Of a stretch of DNA of 64,000 nt, positions 62,566 through 64,000 are shown one piece after another. The DNA comes from Bacteroidota bacterium. Its GTDB lineage: Bacteria; Bacteroidota; Bacteroidia; Cytophagales; Cytophagaceae. The notes under the pieces were generated by a model. The model did not search any database, was not told the DNA's origin, and saw nothing but the letters and a program-made list of their open reading frames with translations. The number at the start of each line of letters is the position of its first letter. Position 1 is the stretch's first letter. The stretch spans positions 408,816 to 472,815 of the forward strand of contig JAEWAY010000012.1 in the NCBI GenBank assembly GCA_023391415.1. The letters run 5' to 3'. The translations under genes were made by a program, and so were the position numbers.

Positions 62566-63847
62566 TATCAAAATTTGCAACTTCAATTTATTTGTAGTAA
62601 CATAACAAACATTAAAGTCTATCCCACTTTTCCATCTCTCTTTCCTTTACATTATCCACAATCTTTGCATACACTTGCGTAGTTTTGAGACTGGTATGTC
62701 CAAGCAATTTACTGACAACTTCTATAGGTATGCCTAATGTGATGGATGCCGTGGCAAAAGTATGCCTAGCTACATGACAGGTGAGTTTTTTGGGAATACC
62801 GTATGTCTTACCAATTTGTTTTAGTATCCTGTTGGTTACCTTATTACAGTAAATACGAAATACAGATTCAGTACTGGATGGCATTTTTCGTGGTAGAAGT
62901 TGTATTGCTTTTTGTGTTAAGGGAACAACAACAAGATATCCGGTCTTGTGCATATTGATCTTGATCTTATTGCCATCAATTGAATCCGCTTGTAGTGATT
63001 TTAAATCCGAATAACGTAGTCCAGTGTAACAAGAAAATAGAAAATATTGTAAGACTTCTTTTTCAATTGGCTTTGTGAATTTATCCGAAAAATATGCCTC
63101 TGATAATTTGTTAAGCTCTTCCAAACTCAAAAAGTCACGTTTACCGTCTACTTTTTTTATAGTTATGAATTTGAAAGGATTATTTTTCATATATCCATAA
63201 CGGAGCGAAATATTTACAAATGTACGCAATGATCTAAGACTTTTACTCGCTGTATTTTCATTGTTTCCTAACGTCGTCAACATATAAAGATGATAATCAT
63301 TAATGAACTGTTCGGTTAAATCAGTAAATAGTATTTCCTTTTTAAATTTAAGTAGCTTGGTAATTTGTGATTTATAACTCCACCAAGATTCAATTCTCAA
63401 CCTGGCTTTATTTTCATTCAGGTAATTTAGTATGTAATCGGTAAAACTACCATCCGTCTGGTGCGTAGAAAGTATTTTGTCTTTGAATTGCCGAAGTGTA
63501 AGTGGTGTTTCGTCATGAACGAAGTTGTTAATTAAGAGTTTTAGCGCTTTTTTATCATAAGCATCGATGATAGCATTATGTCGTTCATGGAGCTTGTTAC
63601 TTTTTTTTACCCGCTGACGGGTTGCTGACCAATCTCTATCGGCTAGTGTTACTGCAGTAGCAATCTCAATTTTTTTGCCACTTTGAAAAGCTCTCAGGTA
63701 AACCGGATGAAGCCCTTTTTTATTGGTTTCGGGCTTCAACACAAACGCGTATGTAATTTTCCTATTCATATTTATGAAGTATTTGTGAAGTAAAATAGGG
63801 AATATCTGAGATTTAAGCATTATTTATGACCTTATTATGTATTGTAA
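62566..63847 (-). mobile_element. Integrase module / genomic island edge
   Basis: This AT-richer segment contains only the tyrosine recombinase gene. It is bounded left by the cut end of an IS3 OrfA and right by a frame that resumes inside a DNA methyltransferase-like gene. This is how the edge of an inserted or rearranged mobile element would look. No attachment repeats could be identified by eye. Confidence 0.45.
62612..63769 (-). CDS. Tyrosine recombinase (Bacteroidota phage-integrase type)
   Basis: ATG 63769 (MNRKITYAFVLKPETNKKGL) is chosen over 63820 because Arm-DNA-binding domains of this group start this way. The 385-residue protein has an N-terminal arm-binding domain, a SAM-like core-binding domain (about 95-205) and a catalytic domain. 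The residues are complete: Arg252 (TGLRYSDL), Lys275 (HKTG), His332 and Arg335 (HVARHTFA), His358 (LLGHTSLKTT) and Tyr367 (QVYAK). It resembles integrases of Bacteroidota genomic islands and conjugative transposons. Confidence 0.93.
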   Translation of the reverse strand: MNRKITYAFVLKPETNKKGLHPVYLRAFQSGKKIEIATAVTLADRDWSATRQRVKKSNKLHERHNAIIDAYDKKALKLLINNFVHDETPLTLRQFKDKILSTHQTDGSFTDYILNYLNENKARLRIESWWSYKSQITKLLKFKKEILFTDLTEQFINDYHLYMLTTLGNNENTASKSLRSLRTFVNISLRYGYMKNNPFKFITIKKVDGKRDFLSLEELNKLSEAYFSDKFTKPIEKEVLQYFLFSCYTGLRYSDLKSLQADSIDGNKIKINMHKTGYLVVVPLTQKAIQLLPRKMPSSTESVFRIYCNKVTNRILKQIGKTYGIPKKLTCHVARHTFATASITLGIPIEVVSKLLGHTSLKTTQVYAKIVDNVKEREMEKWDRL

Positions 63848-64000
63848 ATCAATCTATTGAAAATCAATTCCCTGGTGATGGGAAATCCATTTCCTCTGAA
63901 GGCAAACTCTAATAAGAGCTTTCAGGGAAGTATCGTATTAGGAAAGGGCTTTGTTTTAACGACCGAGGAGGCCCAAAGACTTATAAATAAAGACCCTAGG
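63848..64000 (+). pseudogene. 5'-truncated Eco57I-like DNA methyltransferase (runs off the window)
   Basis: After TAA 63845-63847 a frame stays open to the window end. From ATG 63878 it reads MGNPFPLKANSNKSFQGSIV and LGKGFVLTTEEAQRLINKDP. From memory this matches an internal conserved block of large class I DNA methyltransferases of the Eco57I/COG1002 type (K-S-F-x-G-S-x-V-L-G-x-G-F...EEAQ-x-L-I-x-K-D-P-R). That block normally lies far from the N-terminus, so the 5' part, including the SAM site, is missing here. It is either a remnant or a truncated gene beginning at 63878; the rest is outside the window. Confidence 0.55.

Noticed and set aside
1..64000. CRISPR array or rRNA operon
   Set aside because: No regularly spaced direct repeats and no rRNA-like stretches were seen in any intergenic region.

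Overview
The window looks like a chromosomal segment of a gliding-type Bacteroidota, most plausibly order Cytophagales. Evidence is the type IX secretion (T9SS) repertoire (PorP/SprF, PD40-OmpA proteins, cargo with C-terminal sorting domains), a two-component-propeller sensor kinase, a Bat (moxR-VWA) operon, a fused E1 alpha/beta dehydrogenase, an animal/fungal-type glycogen synthase, Bacteroidota-style promoters (TTTG, about 20 bases, TAnnTTTG) and few Shine-Dalgarno sites. The genus cannot be named from the sequence. No rRNA or CRISPR array is present.

Layout. 0-7.6 kb: an envelope operon with the tail of a T9SS type B-like cargo protein, a PorP/SprF anchor, a PD40/PKD/OmpA protein, an unknown exported protein and a large propeller histidine kinase. 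7.6-12.3 kb, mostly minus: an L,D-transpeptidase-like protein, a secreted subtilisin-like protease overlapping a lipoprotein and mnmA, a small acidic protein and a thioredoxin. 12.4-19.3 kb: a TrpF-like protein lacking catalytic residues, a PfkB-type sugar-phosphate kinase, trmB, an FAD oxidoreductase, mutM, a Nudix hydrolase, a YkvA-like protein and a YheT-like hydrolase. 19.3-24.8 kb, minus: lipoprotein, outer-membrane barrel, DUF1501 protein and DUF1800 protein in one tight transcription unit. 24.8-25.5 kb: a gene-free interval with structured repeats. 25.5-33.8 kb: moxR, DUF58, BatA/B/C/D/E operon, then an exported Mn-type superoxide dismutase.

34.7-48.5 kb: an AT-richer polysaccharide region with a GT2, flippase, Wzz-like protein, two O-antigen ligase/polymerase proteins, three GT4 glycosyltransferases, a GT3 glycogen synthase and a degenerate OmpA-like PD40 protein. 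48.5-62.2 kb: housekeeping and small conserved genes (dnaG, a LuxE-like protein, a DCC-family protein, E1 dehydrogenase, a DUF1573 protein, alanine dehydrogenase, an HSDR_N nuclease-like protein, AMP nucleosidase, two tRNAs, a 58-residue zinc-ribbon-like protein, YceI, an aminotransferase). 62.4-64 kb: the edge of a mobile or defence region with a truncated IS3 OrfA, a tyrosine recombinase, and the 5'-truncated start of a probable Eco57I-like DNA methyltransferase running off the window.

The most interesting uncharacterised parts are the DUF1800/DUF1501/barrel/lipoprotein unit, the exported unknown protein coupled to the propeller kinase, the catalytically altered TrpF-like protein, the nested inverted repeat before moxR, and the integrase module sitting between two broken genes at the right edge.
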